The translations under genes were made by a program, and so were the position numbers. From assembly GCA_963749515.1 (NCBI GenBank), contig CAVVMR010000001.1, positions 868,001 through 932,000 on the forward strand: a stretch of DNA of 64,000 nt. Direction: 5' to 3'. This DNA is from Gaiellasilicea sp963749515 (GTDB lineage: Bacteria > Actinomycetota > Thermoleophilia > Gaiellales > Gaiellaceae). The notes below the pieces were generated by a model. That model had not been told where the DNA came from. It worked only from the letters and a program-made list of their open reading frames with translations, and did not search any database. Position 1 is the stretch's first letter. Each line of letters starts with the position of its first letter. Shown one piece after another: positions 26,211 to 33,534 of this stretch.

Positions 26211-28215
26211 CGCGGTTGAAGGTGACCGTGTCGGTCGTCGCGTTGCCGACGTTGTCGGTGGAGACGATCGTCGCGTTCGGCGGCGCGGCCACGTTCGCGT
26301 TGGTGAACGTGTACGTGTTGGAGAGATACGGAGCGCCGGCGTCGGTGAGCGTCGTGCCGGTGAAGCCGGTCGTCGCGAGCGTCGGGAAGGCGACGTTCAG
26401 CGTGCCGGCTGCGGCGTCCGTGGCGACGGCCGAGAAAGTGAGGTCGCCGGTCGCCGTCGGCCGGTAGTAGAGGGTGTAGGCGTTGGCGCCGGTGTTGACG
26501 AAGTGCTGGAGGCCGGCGTTGGCGCCCTCGTTCGTGGTCACCGTCGTCGGCGGAGCGGCCGAGTCGGACGTGAGCGTGAAGGTGCTCGTGTTCGTGTTCG
26601 TCGCGTTGTCCTCGGACGTGACCGTCTTCGCGCCGCTATCCGTTGCGCCTGCAGTCCAGGTGTAGGTCTGGGAGTACGGAGAGGTGGTGTCGTTCAGCAC
26701 GGTGATCGGAGTGAAGCCTCCGACGAGGCCGGGGAAGCTGATGCGCTGGAGCCCGGACTGCGCATCGGTCGCCGTTGCGGCAACGCCGAAGGTGCCGCCG
26801 TTCCCACCCGGACGGTAGAAGAGCGTCGTTCCGACTACGTGCGTATCGGCGTCCGTCTCGGTCACAGTCACGACAGGGGCGGTGGGCACCGTCGCGTCGA
26901 CCCTGAGGCCGACAAGCTGGCCGATGTTGAGTGCCGCTGCCGCTGCCGTCGCGGTCTTGTTCCCCGTCGGGCCTGCTGCTGCCACGATGGTGCCCGAGAG
27001 CTGAGACGTGGTGAACGTGCCCGACGCAATGTCCCACAGTTCGAAGAAGGTCGGCACTCCCCCGGGCTGGGTGATCGTCGTGCCGTTGGCAGTGCCGTAG
27101 AAGCCGACCAGGCCGTCGCCGATCCCCACCGTGATTCCGGGTGCGGTGATGTTTGTGCTCGACGCGTTTGCCTGTCCGGCAGCCGCCACGATCGGAGCCG
27201 AGTTGTCGACGCCGTAGACCGCGATGATGCCGCCCGATGCCCGCGTTGCCAGCGGGGACACGCAGCCTGCCGAGTTGTCGAGTGTGAACGTGAAGTTGGC
27301 AGCGGCGACGTCGCCGGCGACCGCGGTCTTCCGGAAGAGCTCCTGGGTCAGCGTCGCGCCGTTGACGCGGCGGTCGACCGACGTCCACCCGGCCGGGGCG
27401 CAGATGACGGTGTTGTTGCGCGCCGTGACCTGAGCGACCATCTGGTCGTTGACTGCCAGTGCGCCCGGCTTCGGAATCACGAGTGTCGTGGCGGACGCGT
27501 TCGCAGCGCTGGCGACATCGGTGAGCCCGAGCGTCGCAGGATCGATCACGTAGGGCAGCGGCAGCTTTGCGTCGTCGACGTCGAGTGCGAGGAACCAGTC
27601 GCCGTCCTCGCGCTCGAGGTCCCAGCGCGTTCCCTTCGGACTGATGTCCCGTCCGCGGCTGTCGAGAATCGCGGCGGGGCGAATGCGGAATCCGGCGACG
27701 ATGTTGCCGGGCGAGATCAGGACGCTGCCGTCAGGCCTCAAGTGTGGCTTGAGGGTTCCGGTGTCCAGCTTCCAGCGCCACCGCTTCGGCCCCGTTCGCT
27801 TCTCGACGGTGAGGAACTGCTCGACGACGTTGCCGTCGAGGACGACCGCCTCGGAGCCGAACGGGGTGGAGCGCGCGGCGCCCGACTCGAACTGGTGCCA
27901 GGAGTCGCCGTCCTGATCGTCGGAGCTCAGAGCGAACGTGTTCACGCCGGCCTCGAGCTTGTAGCCGGAGCGGGGGAGGCTCACGCTGTGGCCGTCGTCG
28001 GTCAGGCGCTCCGGCGTGCTCGCGACGTCGGGGCCGAGGGCGCTCGCCAGGAAGGCGGGCGGGGTCGGTGCCGGAGAGTCGCTCGGGAACAGGCTTGCCG
28101 CGGTGCCCGCCAGGGCGGCGACGAGGGCGAGGAGGACGAGACGCAATGCTCGCACGGGCATCGCCCCGGCGTGTGCCGGGCGATTCGAAGGCCGCAGATC
28201 TCCGTTGGTCGCCAA
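22813..28215 (-). CDS. Giant repeat protein, N-terminal fragment with signal peptide
   Basis: The frame opens with a TTG at 28215. The ATG at 28161 is a better start because it begins a signal peptide directly (MPVRALRLVLLALVAALAGT). Coding is sound down to about 23,030, roughly 1,700 residues. After the signal come a ~200-residue region (SVSLPRSGYKLEAG, VLISPGNIVAGFRIRPAA, LPLPYVIDPATLGLTD) and a lectin-like or phage-tail-like module around ICAPAGWTSVDRRVNGATLT, with FELWDIASGTF. The first divergent repeats follow, then the regular ~212-residue Cys-pair units. Product beyond 23,030 in this frame is shadow. Export by Sec is expected. Likely roles are cell-surface adhesion or matrix structure, inferred from architecture only. 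Confidence 0.8.
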   Translation of the reverse strand: MATNGDLRPSNRPAHAGAMPVRALRLVLLALVAALAGTAASLFPSDSPAPTPPAFLASALGPDVASTPERLTDDGHSVSLPRSGYKLEAGVNTFALSSDDQDGDSWHQFESGAARSTPFGSEAVVLDGNVVEQFLTVEKRTGPKRWRWKLDTGTLKPHLRPDGSVLISPGNIVAGFRIRPAAILDSRGRDISPKGTRWDLEREDGDWFLALDVDDAKLPLPYVIDPATLGLTDVASAANASATTLVIPKPGALAVNDQMVAQVTARNNTVICAPAGWTSVDRRVNGATLTQELFRKTAVAGDVAAANFTFTLDNSAGCVSPLATRASGGIIAVYGVDNSAPIVAAAGQANASSTNITAPGITVGIGDGLVGFYGTANGTTITQPGGVPTFFELWDIASGTFTTSQLSGTIVAAAGPTGNKTATAAAAALNIGQLVGLRVDATVPTAPVVTVTETDADTHVVGTTLFYRPGGNGGTFGVAATATDAQSGLQRISFPGLVGGFTPITVLNDTTSPYSQTYTWTAGATDSGAKTVTSEDNATNTNTSTFTLTSDSAAPPTTVTTNEGANAGLQHFVNTGANAYTLYYRPTATGDLTFSAVATDAAAGTLNVAFPTLATTGFTGTTLTDAGAPYLSNTYTFTNANVAAPPNATIVSTDNVGNATTDTVTFNRDTTAPTGGALTVNSVAASGGGTQSYDTDGAFTIGTRTDYTDAASGIATSTLTREQGTLAADVCSAYGAPTTIVGTPAQSGLANGCYRYVLTGTDNVGNTSTVTTVVKVDTGNPTTTATAPTEGTNPGNQFYAVGSDTHYVRAGASGSFTLNATASDVATLVAGVTFPDLSGVSGWTGTGNTDNGTPFASTTYSWSAAAAPGSVSVVATDTVGRTGNDTITIADDSGLPTGGALTVNTVAATGGGSQSYDSDGAFTIGARTDYTDAASGIATSTLTRENGTLNADACSAYGAPTTLVGTPAQSGLATGCYRFVLTGTDNVGNTSTVTTVVKVDTSAPAAPGLVLSDSSADVHTTGTTAFYRPAGSGAFDVTASATDGQSGILDYSFPALAGFTGSGPGATRTYTLATPTEPNGAKPVTARNQALLSSTATNFTLTSDATGPTGGALTVNSVAASGGGTQSYDGDGAFTIGVRTDYNADAASGIATSVLTREQGTLNADACSAYGAPTTIVGAPAQSGLATGCYRFVLTGTDNVGNTTTVTTVVKVDTSGPAAPGLVLSDASAAVHTTGTTAFYRPSGSGSFDVTASSTDAQSGILDYSFPALAGFTGSGAGATRTYTLATPTEPNGAKPVTARNQALVSSTATNFTLTSDATGPTGGAVTVNGVAASGGGSQSYDSDGAFTIGARTDYNADAASGFATSTLTRENGTLNADACSAYGAPTTLVGTPAQSGLATGCYRFVLTGTDNVGNTSTVTTVVKVDTTAPAAPTLLLSDSSADVHTTGTTAFYRPAGTGSFDVAASSTDAQSGVLDYVFPDLAGFNESSVSSTVTYTLASPTEPNGAKTVTARNQALLTTGSNFTLTADSVAPTGGALTVNSVAASGGGTQSYDNDGAFTIGGRTDYTDATAGLASSTLTREQGTLAADACSAYGAPTTLVGTPAQSGLATGCYRYLLTGTDNVGNTVSITTVVKVDTSAPAAPGLVLSDSSADVHTSGTTAFYRPAGSGSFDVTASSTDAQSGILDYSFPVLAGFTGSGAGATRTYTLATPTEPNGAKPVTARNQALAQLQRDELHAHLGRCCPDGRRPHGQRRRRFRRRYSELRRRRRLHDRPPHRLHRRGLRPFSVDPHARAGPARL

Positions 28216-28304
28216 GTGAGTGTTTTCCGCTTTTCAATCGCGCGCGTAGAGAGGGGAGTGCGCGCAAGGGAGCCATCGACCCTCGCTGCCCCATACTTGA
28301 GCAG

Positions 28305-28316
28305 AAATACGTATTT
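28305..28316. promoter_or_regulatory. Perfect AT-rich palindrome AAATACGTATTT
   Basis: A 12-base perfect palindrome within the AT-rich core of the region upstream of the giant surface-protein gene. It could be an operator or part of a promoter. No matching second copy was noticed in the window. Confidence 0.35.
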
Positions 28317-28543
28317 AAAGTCGGAAAATCGCCAGAAGATCACCCTCTTGGGGTACACCGGCGGCGGCAGTCGGGTATGGGCTTCGAGCCGCATCTCCCA
28401 GCCGAAAACGACATCCGGCGAGGGCGGTCTCGCCGAAACAACGTGCAGACGACGCCGGCCCGGCGCCGGAAATCGGCCGCTCGGTGGCGGTCGAGAGCCC
28501 TCGTGAAACCCGCTATTCTCAACCTCAACTAGAGATTGAGCAT

Positions 28544-28557
28544 CCCTCGAACGAGGG
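28544..28557 (-). terminator. Hairpin CCCTCG-AA-CGAGGG after the 28575-29714 gene
   Basis: A 6-base perfect stem with a two-base loop starts about 18 bases beyond the stop at 28575. An alternative larger stem pairs CCCTCGA with TCGAGGG at 28563-28569. No U-tract follows, so it may be a GC-type terminator or chance. Confidence 0.3.
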
Positions 28558-28574
28558 GCCTCTCGAGGGCTCTT

Positions 28575-29714
28575 TCAGCCGGTCAGAGTGGCCGCGCGCG
28601 CGAGCTCTCCGGCCTGCCCGACTTCCGCGGCGACGACCAGTGCCGTGTGTGCGCCGACGCGGTCGAAGGCGACCGATCGGCCGCTCAGAATCCAGCACGC
28701 ACTGGCCGCGCACTCGGTCAGAGTTCCGTCGCCGAAGGCGGCCTCCACGTAGGCGGTCGCGGCCGTCGCCCACTGGGCGGCATTGGCCTCCGAGTCCCAG
28801 GCGAGAGACACCAGAACGGCCTCCGTCGACGCGTCGCGGTAGACGGCGGTGCGGCCGCCGCCCCAGCCCGTCGCGGCGGCGTCCAGCGCCGGCACGCCGA
28901 ACACCGCGAGGAGCGCGCGCACGTCCAGCTCCCCGAACGTGCCGGTGCTTCGAAGCCGCAGGCCCTCGACGCCGTCGGGGACGACGATCTGCACTGCACG
29001 CTCCCGCTGGAGGAACTTGTCGACATGGAAGACCTGCTCGGTCGTCGCCGGGAAGCGGCGCAGTGCACTCCTCACGGCAGGCGTGCCTCCGAGGTTGCGC
29101 AGGTCGACGGCGAGTCGGCGCCCGACCGTGGAGTCGAAGCCCTGCTCGAGGACGAGGAAGCGGGTCAGCCTGCTGCCCGAACCGGCTGCCGGGAGGGGCG
29201 GTGCTCCGAGCAGCAGGGAGGCGTGGCCCTCGATCGCTGCCGCGGCGGCGTTCGTCGCATCGCGGCTGCCCGTGAGCCGGCGGACGCGGTTCAGGTCGAA
29301 GTGCTGATCCTGGAGCGCGTGCACGAGCTGCCTGAGCGCCGCAGCGCGCTCGCCTTTGCCCTTCTGGACGTACGCGATCCCTGCCACCGGGTCGTACAGC
29401 CCGGTCCGCCGATCGAGTGCCAGCAGCGCTTTCCGCAGTGTCCCCGTCCCGCCGGAGAGGAGCCCGAGGGCGCGGTAGACCTTCTCGTTGTGAGCCTGCG
29501 CGGGGCGCGGGTAGCTGCGGTCGAAGTGCGCCACCCGCCGCTGCCGGAACCGTACTGCCGGTTCGGCGACGATCCGGACCGGATCCTCTGCGGTGAGCCC
29601 GGTCGCCTTGACGGCGAGGCGGAGGAGCGCCCGCGCCTGGCGGTCGTCGATCGCGGTCGCCGCTGGAGCGGCGACGAGCAGGGCAAGGACGATCAAGAGA
29701 AACGATCTGGTCAT
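28575..29714 (-). CDS. Secreted protein related to zinc metallopeptidases, with degenerate active site
   Basis: A 379-residue exported protein; residues 1-21 form a signal peptide (MTRSFLLIVLALLVAAPAAT). The segment around residues 127-142 reads RQLVHALQDQHFDL, and a later EGHAS follows in a helical context. Related actinobacterial and Chloroflexi secreted proteins, as I recall, carry HExxHALQDQHFDL there, a gluzincin-type zinc site with a downstream Glu. Here the first His and the Glu are replaced (RQLVH), so it should be catalytically inactive. The C-terminal half (AYVEAAFGDGTLTECAASACWILS) has two close Cys. The start is preceded by an AGGAG Shine-Dalgarno. It lies upstream of the giant gene in the same direction, with a 359-base gap. 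Confidence 0.6.
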   Translation of the reverse strand: MTRSFLLIVLALLVAAPAATAIDDRQARALLRLAVKATGLTAEDPVRIVAEPAVRFRQRRVAHFDRSYPRPAQAHNEKVYRALGLLSGGTGTLRKALLALDRRTGLYDPVAGIAYVQKGKGERAAALRQLVHALQDQHFDLNRVRRLTGSRDATNAAAAAIEGHASLLLGAPPLPAAGSGSRLTRFLVLEQGFDSTVGRRLAVDLRNLGGTPAVRSALRRFPATTEQVFHVDKFLQRERAVQIVVPDGVEGLRLRSTGTFGELDVRALLAVFGVPALDAAATGWGGGRTAVYRDASTEAVLVSLAWDSEANAAQWATAATAYVEAAFGDGTLTECAASACWILSGRSVAFDRVGAHTALVVAAEVGQAGELARAATLTG

Positions 29715-29760
29715 CTAACTCCTGTATGGGCGGCGTCACGCAGAGCGTAAACCCCGTCCC

Positions 29761-29766
29761 TACAAT
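29761..29766 (+). promoter_or_regulatory. Candidate -10 element (TACAAT) before the acyl-CoA mutase large subunit
   Basis: TACAAT is one base from TATAAT and ends exactly 6 bases before the ATG at 29773, the spacing expected if transcription begins at or next to the A of the start codon. No Shine-Dalgarno sequence is present, and there is no room for a B12 riboswitch in the transcript. Confidence 0.5.
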
Positions 29767-29772
29767 CCACCC

Positions 29773-31440
29773 ATGGCCACGACCGAGGACCGCGGCTCCC
29801 TGAACGCGACGCAGGCGTGGCGCGAGGAGCTGTACGCGCGCACGCCGGAGCGTCAGGGCGAGCTGTTCTCCACGATCTCGGGAGTCGAGAACGAGCCGCT
29901 GGCGACGCCGGACACGGTCGAGGTCGACTATGACCGCGATCTCGGCTATCCGGGTGTGCATCCGTTCACGCGAGGTGTCTATCCCTCGATGTATCGCGGC
30001 AAGTTGTGGACGATGCGCCAGTTCGCGGGCTTCGGCACGGCGGCGGAGACGAACGAGCGCTTCCGTTACCTGCTCGAGCACGGCCAGACGGGTCTGTCGA
30101 CCGCGTTCGACATGCCGACGTTGATGGGCTACGACTCGGATCACGAGCGCTCGCTCGGCGAGGTGGGGCGGGAGGGTGTGGCGATCGATTCGCTCGCGGA
30201 CATGGAGACGCTCTTCGAGGGCATTCCGCTCGGCGAGGTCTCGACGTCGATGACGATCAACTCGCCGGCGGCGATCCTGCTCGCCTTCTATGTCGCGGTC
30301 GGCGAGCAGCAGGGCGTGCCGGCGGCGGAGCTGCGCGGGACGATCCAGACGGACATCCTGAAGGAGTACATCGCGCAGAAGGAGTACATCTTCCCGCCGG
30401 AGCCGTCGATGCGGCTGGTCACGGACATGGTCGAGTGGTGTGCGAAGGAGATGCCGAAGTGGCACCCGATCTCGATCTCCGGCTACCACATCCGGGAGGC
30501 CGGCTCGACCGCGGCGCAGGAGCTCGCGTTCACGCTTGCGGACGGGTTCACCTATGTCGAGTGGGCCGTGGAGCGTGGCCTCGACGTCGACGAGTTCGCG
30601 CCGCGGCTGTCGTTTTTCTTCAACGCGCATCTGGACTTCTTCGAGGAGATTGCGAAGTACCGGGCGGCCCGCAGGATCTGGGCGCGGGAGCTGCGCGATC
30701 GGTTCGGCGCCCGCAATCCGCGCTCCTGGCTGATGCGCTTCCACACACAGACCGCCGGCGTTTCGCTGACCGCGCAGCAGCCGGAGGTGAACATCGTCCG
30801 GACGGCGATCGAGGCGCTGGCAGCGGTGCTCGGCGGCACGCAGAGCCTGCACACGAACTCCTTCGACGAGGCGCTCGCGCTGCCGACGGAGGACGCGGTT
30901 CGGATCGCCCTGCGTACCCAGCAGGTGATCGCGCACGAGACCGGCGTGGTGAATTCGATCGACCCGCTCGGTGGCTCCTACTACGTGGAGGAGCTGACGA
31001 ACAAGATCGAGGCGCAGGCCTACGAGTACTTCGACCGGATCGAGAAGCTGGGCGGCATGGTCGAGGCGATCAAACAGAACTTCCCGCAACGAGAGATAGC
31101 AGATGCGGCGTTTCGCTATCAGGAGGAGGTGGAGCGGGGAGAGCGCGTCGTCGTCGGCGTCAACCGCTACCAGCTGCTCGACGAGCCGCCGCCCGAGCTG
31201 TTGAAGATCGATCCTGCGCTCGAGCCGCAGCAGATCGAGCGGGTGCGGGCGCTGAAAGCCCGCCGCGACTCGGCCAAGGTCGAGCAGCGGCTGGCCGCGC
31301 TGAAGGCCGCGGCGGCTCGCGACGAGGTAAACCTGATGCCCACGATTCTCGACGCAGCCCGCGACTACGTGACGATGGGCGAGATGTGCGATGCCTGGCG
31401 CGAGATCTGGGGAATCTGGCGCGAGACGCCCGTCTTCTAG
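29773..31440 (+). CDS. B12-dependent acyl-CoA mutase large subunit (annotated as methylmalonyl-CoA mutase; ICM-like residues)
   Basis: A 555-residue catalytic TIM-barrel subunit without the B12-binding domain, as in split, archaeal-type mutases. It isomerises an acyl-CoA skeleton with adenosylcobalamin. Diagnostic segments are RGVYPSMYRGKLWTMRQFAG, TAFDMPTLMGYDSDH, SISGYHIREAGST, FAPRLSFFFNAHLDFFEE and DPLGGSYYVE. Two substrate-pocket positions point away from true methylmalonyl-CoA mutase. Phe84 (RQFAGF) replaces the Tyr, and Gln202 (YIAQKEY) replaces the Arg, that bind the methylmalonyl carboxylate; Phe/Gln is the isobutyryl-CoA mutase pair. The B12-binding subunit lies 2.1 kb downstream on the same strand. 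No MeaB-type GTPase chaperone or epimerase is visible in the window. Confidence 0.9.
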   Translation: MATTEDRGSLNATQAWREELYARTPERQGELFSTISGVENEPLATPDTVEVDYDRDLGYPGVHPFTRGVYPSMYRGKLWTMRQFAGFGTAAETNERFRYLLEHGQTGLSTAFDMPTLMGYDSDHERSLGEVGREGVAIDSLADMETLFEGIPLGEVSTSMTINSPAAILLAFYVAVGEQQGVPAAELRGTIQTDILKEYIAQKEYIFPPEPSMRLVTDMVEWCAKEMPKWHPISISGYHIREAGSTAAQELAFTLADGFTYVEWAVERGLDVDEFAPRLSFFFNAHLDFFEEIAKYRAARRIWARELRDRFGARNPRSWLMRFHTQTAGVSLTAQQPEVNIVRTAIEALAAVLGGTQSLHTNSFDEALALPTEDAVRIALRTQQVIAHETGVVNSIDPLGGSYYVEELTNKIEAQAYEYFDRIEKLGGMVEAIKQNFPQREIADAAFRYQEEVERGERVVVGVNRYQLLDEPPPELLKIDPALEPQQIERVRALKARRDSAKVEQRLAALKAAAARDEVNLMPTILDAARDYVTMGEMCDAWREIWGIWRETPVF

Positions 31441-31493
31441 TTTTCCACTACTTAACTCAGAACTAACCTAACCTCACTACAGCGGTGCGCGTC

Positions 31494-31499
31494 TACGTT
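31494..31499 (+). promoter_or_regulatory. Candidate -10 element (TACGTT) before the membrane-anchored paralog pair
   Basis: TACGTT ends 7 bases before the GTG at 31507, with no ribosome-binding site between. The preceding 31441-31490 stretch is unusually AC-rich (AACTCAG, AACTAACCTAACC). This suggests a leaderless start separate from the mutase gene. Confidence 0.35.
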
Positions 31500-31506
31500 C
31501 GGTGAC

Positions 31507-32070
31507 GTGAGCGCTCGCCCCTCCCTTCCCGCGCGCCGGTCCCGCCGGCCGGTGTCGGTCGTCTCCGGCCTCCCCCTCGTCGCCGGCATCGTCGTGGTGC
31601 TCATCGTTGCCTGGTTCGGCGACACAGGCACGTCGCTCGAGGCGCCGCTCTCGAAAGAGCCGGCGCAGGTCTACACACCGCGCAAGCAGGTGCCGCTCGA
31701 CGCCGAGGCGCGACAGGTCGCGGGCCGCTTCATCCTCACCGCGGTCGCGCGCGAGAACCTCGGCGAGTCCTACTCGCTGGCGCACCCCGAGCTGCGCCAG
31801 GGCATGTCGAAGCGCGAGTGGCTGACGGGCGACATCCCGGTCGTCTACTACCCGGCGAAGCAGATCGAGACGGCGACGTTCAAGGTCGACGAGTCGTATC
31901 CGGACGAGGCGATCCTCGAGGTGGCGCTGCTCCCGAAGGACGCGACGAAGGTCAAGCCGCAGGTCTTCTTCATCGGACTGAAGAAGGTCGGAGCGGGCGC
32001 GGCCGCTCACTGGCAGGTGAACTACTGGGTTCCACGGGCAGCGCCGCAGATCCCGACCGCCCGGAACTAG
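31507..32070 (+). CDS. Membrane-anchored protein of unknown function (paralog 1)
   Basis: A 187-residue protein with a basic N-terminus and one transmembrane helix (VSGLPLVAGIVVVLIVAWFG, about residues 18-37); the rest should be extracytoplasmic. The domain carries RQVAGRFILTAVARENLGES, ELRQGMSKREWLTGDIPVVY and YPAKQIETATFKVDESYPDE. The same pattern recurs in the next gene, so the two are tandem paralogs. The fold looks like a small alpha-beta (NTF2-like or cystatin-like) domain, but this is uncertain. A GTG start is used. Its place between the two mutase subunits is probably positional only. Confidence 0.7.
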   Translation: MSARPSLPARRSRRPVSVVSGLPLVAGIVVVLIVAWFGDTGTSLEAPLSKEPAQVYTPRKQVPLDAEARQVAGRFILTAVARENLGESYSLAHPELRQGMSKREWLTGDIPVVYYPAKQIETATFKVDESYPDEAILEVALLPKDATKVKPQVFFIGLKKVGAGAAAHWQVNYWVPRAAPQIPTARN

Positions 32071-32074
32071 TCAC

Positions 32075-32815
32075 ATGGCAGGCCGGCTGTCGTCGCCCCG
32101 GTTCCGCCGGCGGCTCATCAAGGTCTCGCTGCTCGGCGCCGTCGTCGGGGCGGGCGCACTCGTCAGCATCCTCTTCTGGAACACCGCGACCGTCGTCGAG
32201 ACGCCGCTGTACGGAACCGCCGATCTGTATGCGCCGCGGATCCCGGTGAAGATGGCGGCGGCCGAGCGGCGCCAGGTGATCGCGACCGCGGCGCGATTCG
32301 TGGACACCGCGGTCAAGCGCGACCACGCCGAACGGGCATTCGAGCTCGTCGGCCCCAACCTTCGGAGCGGCACGACGAAAGCCAACTGGCGCGAGGGCGA
32401 CATCCCCGTCGTGCCCTATCCGGTCGACGACGCGCGCTGGAAGTTCGACTACTCCTACACCGACGAGATCGGCCTGCAGGTCGCCGTCTTCCCCACAGCC
32501 GGAGCGAACGTGCGGCCGATGGTCTTCAACATGTCGCTCCGCGCGGACCGGGCGGGGCCGAAGCGCCGGTGGCTCGTCGACTCCTGGGCGCCGCGCGGCG
32601 GTGGCGGCTCGACGCGCCCGAGCAGGTCGGAGGGCTCGCCGTTCAGGGTCGACGTCCAGAGCGTGCCCGAGCGGGCGGCGACGAGCCTCGGCGCCGCATG
32701 GCTTCTCGTTCCCGCCGGCCTGATCGTGCTTGCGTTGCTCGTGCCGGCAACGCTCGTCGTCGTCGAGCGTGTCCGCGCCCGCCGTGCGCAGCGAGCCTAC
32801 GACGCCTCGTCCTAG
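32075..32815 (+). CDS. Membrane protein of unknown function (paralog 2, two transmembrane helices)
   Basis: A 246-residue protein starting 4 bases after its paralog stops. The N-terminal helix (VSLLGAVVGAGALVSILFW) leads to an outside domain with RRQVIATAARFVDTAVKRDH, LRSGTTKANWREGDIPVV and PYPVDDARWKFDYSYTDEIG. That block aligns with the upstream gene (W-x-x-GDIPVV-x-YP, then S-Y-x-DE). It differs by a Gly/Ser/Arg linker and a second helix (AAWLLVPAGLIVLALLVPAT) with a cytoplasmic basic tail. Function is unknown; the pair probably forms one membrane complex. The stop overlaps the convergent beta-lactamase-fold gene by four bases. Confidence 0.7.
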   Translation: MAGRLSSPRFRRRLIKVSLLGAVVGAGALVSILFWNTATVVETPLYGTADLYAPRIPVKMAAAERRQVIATAARFVDTAVKRDHAERAFELVGPNLRSGTTKANWREGDIPVVPYPVDDARWKFDYSYTDEIGLQVAVFPTAGANVRPMVFNMSLRADRAGPKRRWLVDSWAPRGGGGSTRPSRSEGSPFRVDVQSVPERAATSLGAAWLLVPAGLIVLALLVPATLVVVERVRARRAQRAYDASS

Positions 32816-33534
32816 AACTCGACCTCCAGCCCGTCGTACGCCAGCTCGGAGCCGGGTGGCGGCGGCCGCTCGTCGGGACGGTGCGTGAGCAGGATCCGTT
32901 TCGCGTGCGAGGCGGCCACGGCCGCGTCCACCTCGTCCGGGGCGAGGTGCCCGCGCGAGGGGCCGTCGAGCTCTCCGCTCGCGAGAGTCGCCTCGCAGAG
33001 GAGAAGGTCGGCGTCCCGTGCGAGCTCGCCGAGCGCGTTGCACGGGCCGCTGTCGCCCGAGTACGCGAGCACACGGTCGCCTTCGACGCGGAAGCCGAAG
33101 GCCTCCATGTCGTAATGCTTGACGGGCACGGCCGTCATCACCAGGCCGGCGGCCGCGGTGAACGGCGTGCGCGACTCGTACTCCGCGACCTCGAAGGCTC
33201 GCTCGAACATGTCCTCGCTTCCGAGCCGCGCCAGGATCGGCCGCAGCTCGGCACGGCTGCCGGGTGGCAGCCAGAGCCGCGGCCGCGGCGCCGACTCGCC
33301 GGGCCCGAAGAGGCTGCCCCAGACCCAGGGGACGAGGTCGCCCCAGTGATCGAGGTGCAGGTGGGTGATCGCGATCGCCTCGACGGTCGGCCAAGGCTCT
33401 CGCTGGCGCAGCTTGGCGAGCACGCCGGGCCCGCAGTCCAGGAGGAGTCTCCCGTCCACGAGGTACCCCGAACAGGCCCCGCCGGGGTTGGGCCACGCCG
33501 GCGACGAGCCGATAACTGACAGGCGCACCGCCAT
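32812..33534 (-). CDS. Metallo-beta-lactamase-fold hydrolase
   Basis: A 240-residue cytoplasmic hydrolase. The zinc motif THLHLDHWGDL (HxHxDH) sits near residue 58, with further ligands expected at VPVKHYDME, AYSGDSGPC (the metal-bridging Asp) and LLTHRPDE. The arrangement resembles RNase Z or the AtsA/ElaC-like branch, so the substrate may be a phosphodiester or cyclic compound, but this is not settled. The opening MAVRLSVIGSSPAWPNPGG is typical of the branch. The ATG is only 14 bases from the divergent start of the B12-binding subunit, so the two promoters must overlap the coding ends. Confidence 0.85.
   Translation of the reverse strand: MAVRLSVIGSSPAWPNPGGACSGYLVDGRLLLDCGPGVLAKLRQREPWPTVEAIAITHLHLDHWGDLVPWVWGSLFGPGESAPRPRLWLPPGSRAELRPILARLGSEDMFERAFEVAEYESRTPFTAAAGLVMTAVPVKHYDMEAFGFRVEGDRVLAYSGDSGPCNALGELARDADLLLCEATLASGELDGPSRGHLAPDEVDAAVAASHAKRILLTHRPDERPPPPGSELAYDGLEVEF

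Larger units (their letters stand above)
8636..28161 (-). pseudogene. Giant secreted repeat protein (~6,500 residues), frame-broken as sequenced
   Basis: This composite entry covers fragments listed separately. Following the repeats across frames gives one gene from a signal peptide at 28161 to a stop at 8636. Frame changes occur at about 23,030, 21,890, 21,742, 21,332 and 17,286. Each is a one-base insertion relative to neighbouring near-identical repeat copies, and each moves the frame by exactly one, in the order 0-2-1-0-2-1. A compensating insertion/deletion pair lies at about 21,655 and 21,673. Correcting the five insertions restores one continuous frame. N to C order: signal peptide; ~350-residue N-terminal region; 12 Cys-pair units (~212 residues); ~30 Ig-like units (~91 residues); a non-repeat module; PASTA-like domain; beta-sandwich-like linker; receiver-like domain. 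Adhesin or surface-layer functions are typical of such architectures. Either the assembly has errors or the gene is decaying. Confidence 0.75.
28216..28574 (-). promoter_or_regulatory. Intergenic region upstream of the giant gene
   Basis: A 359-base gap with no convincing gene. Its centre (28,295-28,335) is strikingly AT-rich for this genome and holds the palindrome at 28305-28316. On the minus strand TATGGG (about 28,290) could be a -10. The part next to 28575 holds terminator-like hairpins for the gene ending there. No riboswitch class was recognised. Confidence 0.4.

Noticed and set aside
8636..28215. Regularly spaced repeats resembling a CRISPR array or satellite DNA
   Set aside because: The repeats are 270-640 bases long, have no unique spacers and translate into Ig-like and Cys-pair protein domains in a continuous, frame-corrected gene.
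28216..28574. Cyclic di-GMP or other riboswitch upstream of the giant adhesin-like gene
   Set aside because: No conserved core of the c-di-GMP classes or other known riboswitch was found on the minus strand; only an AT-rich palindrome and simple hairpins are present.
29715..29772. Possible B12 riboswitch before the B12-dependent mutase
   Set aside because: The gap is only 58 bases, and the best -10 ends 6 bases before the ATG, so no leader long enough for a cobalamin riboswitch exists.
28525..31089. 854-codon minus-strand frame antisense to the mutase gene
   Set aside because: The product is Arg/His/Leu-rich with no domain; the overlapping plus-strand mutase and the separate minus-strand secreted protein explain the region.
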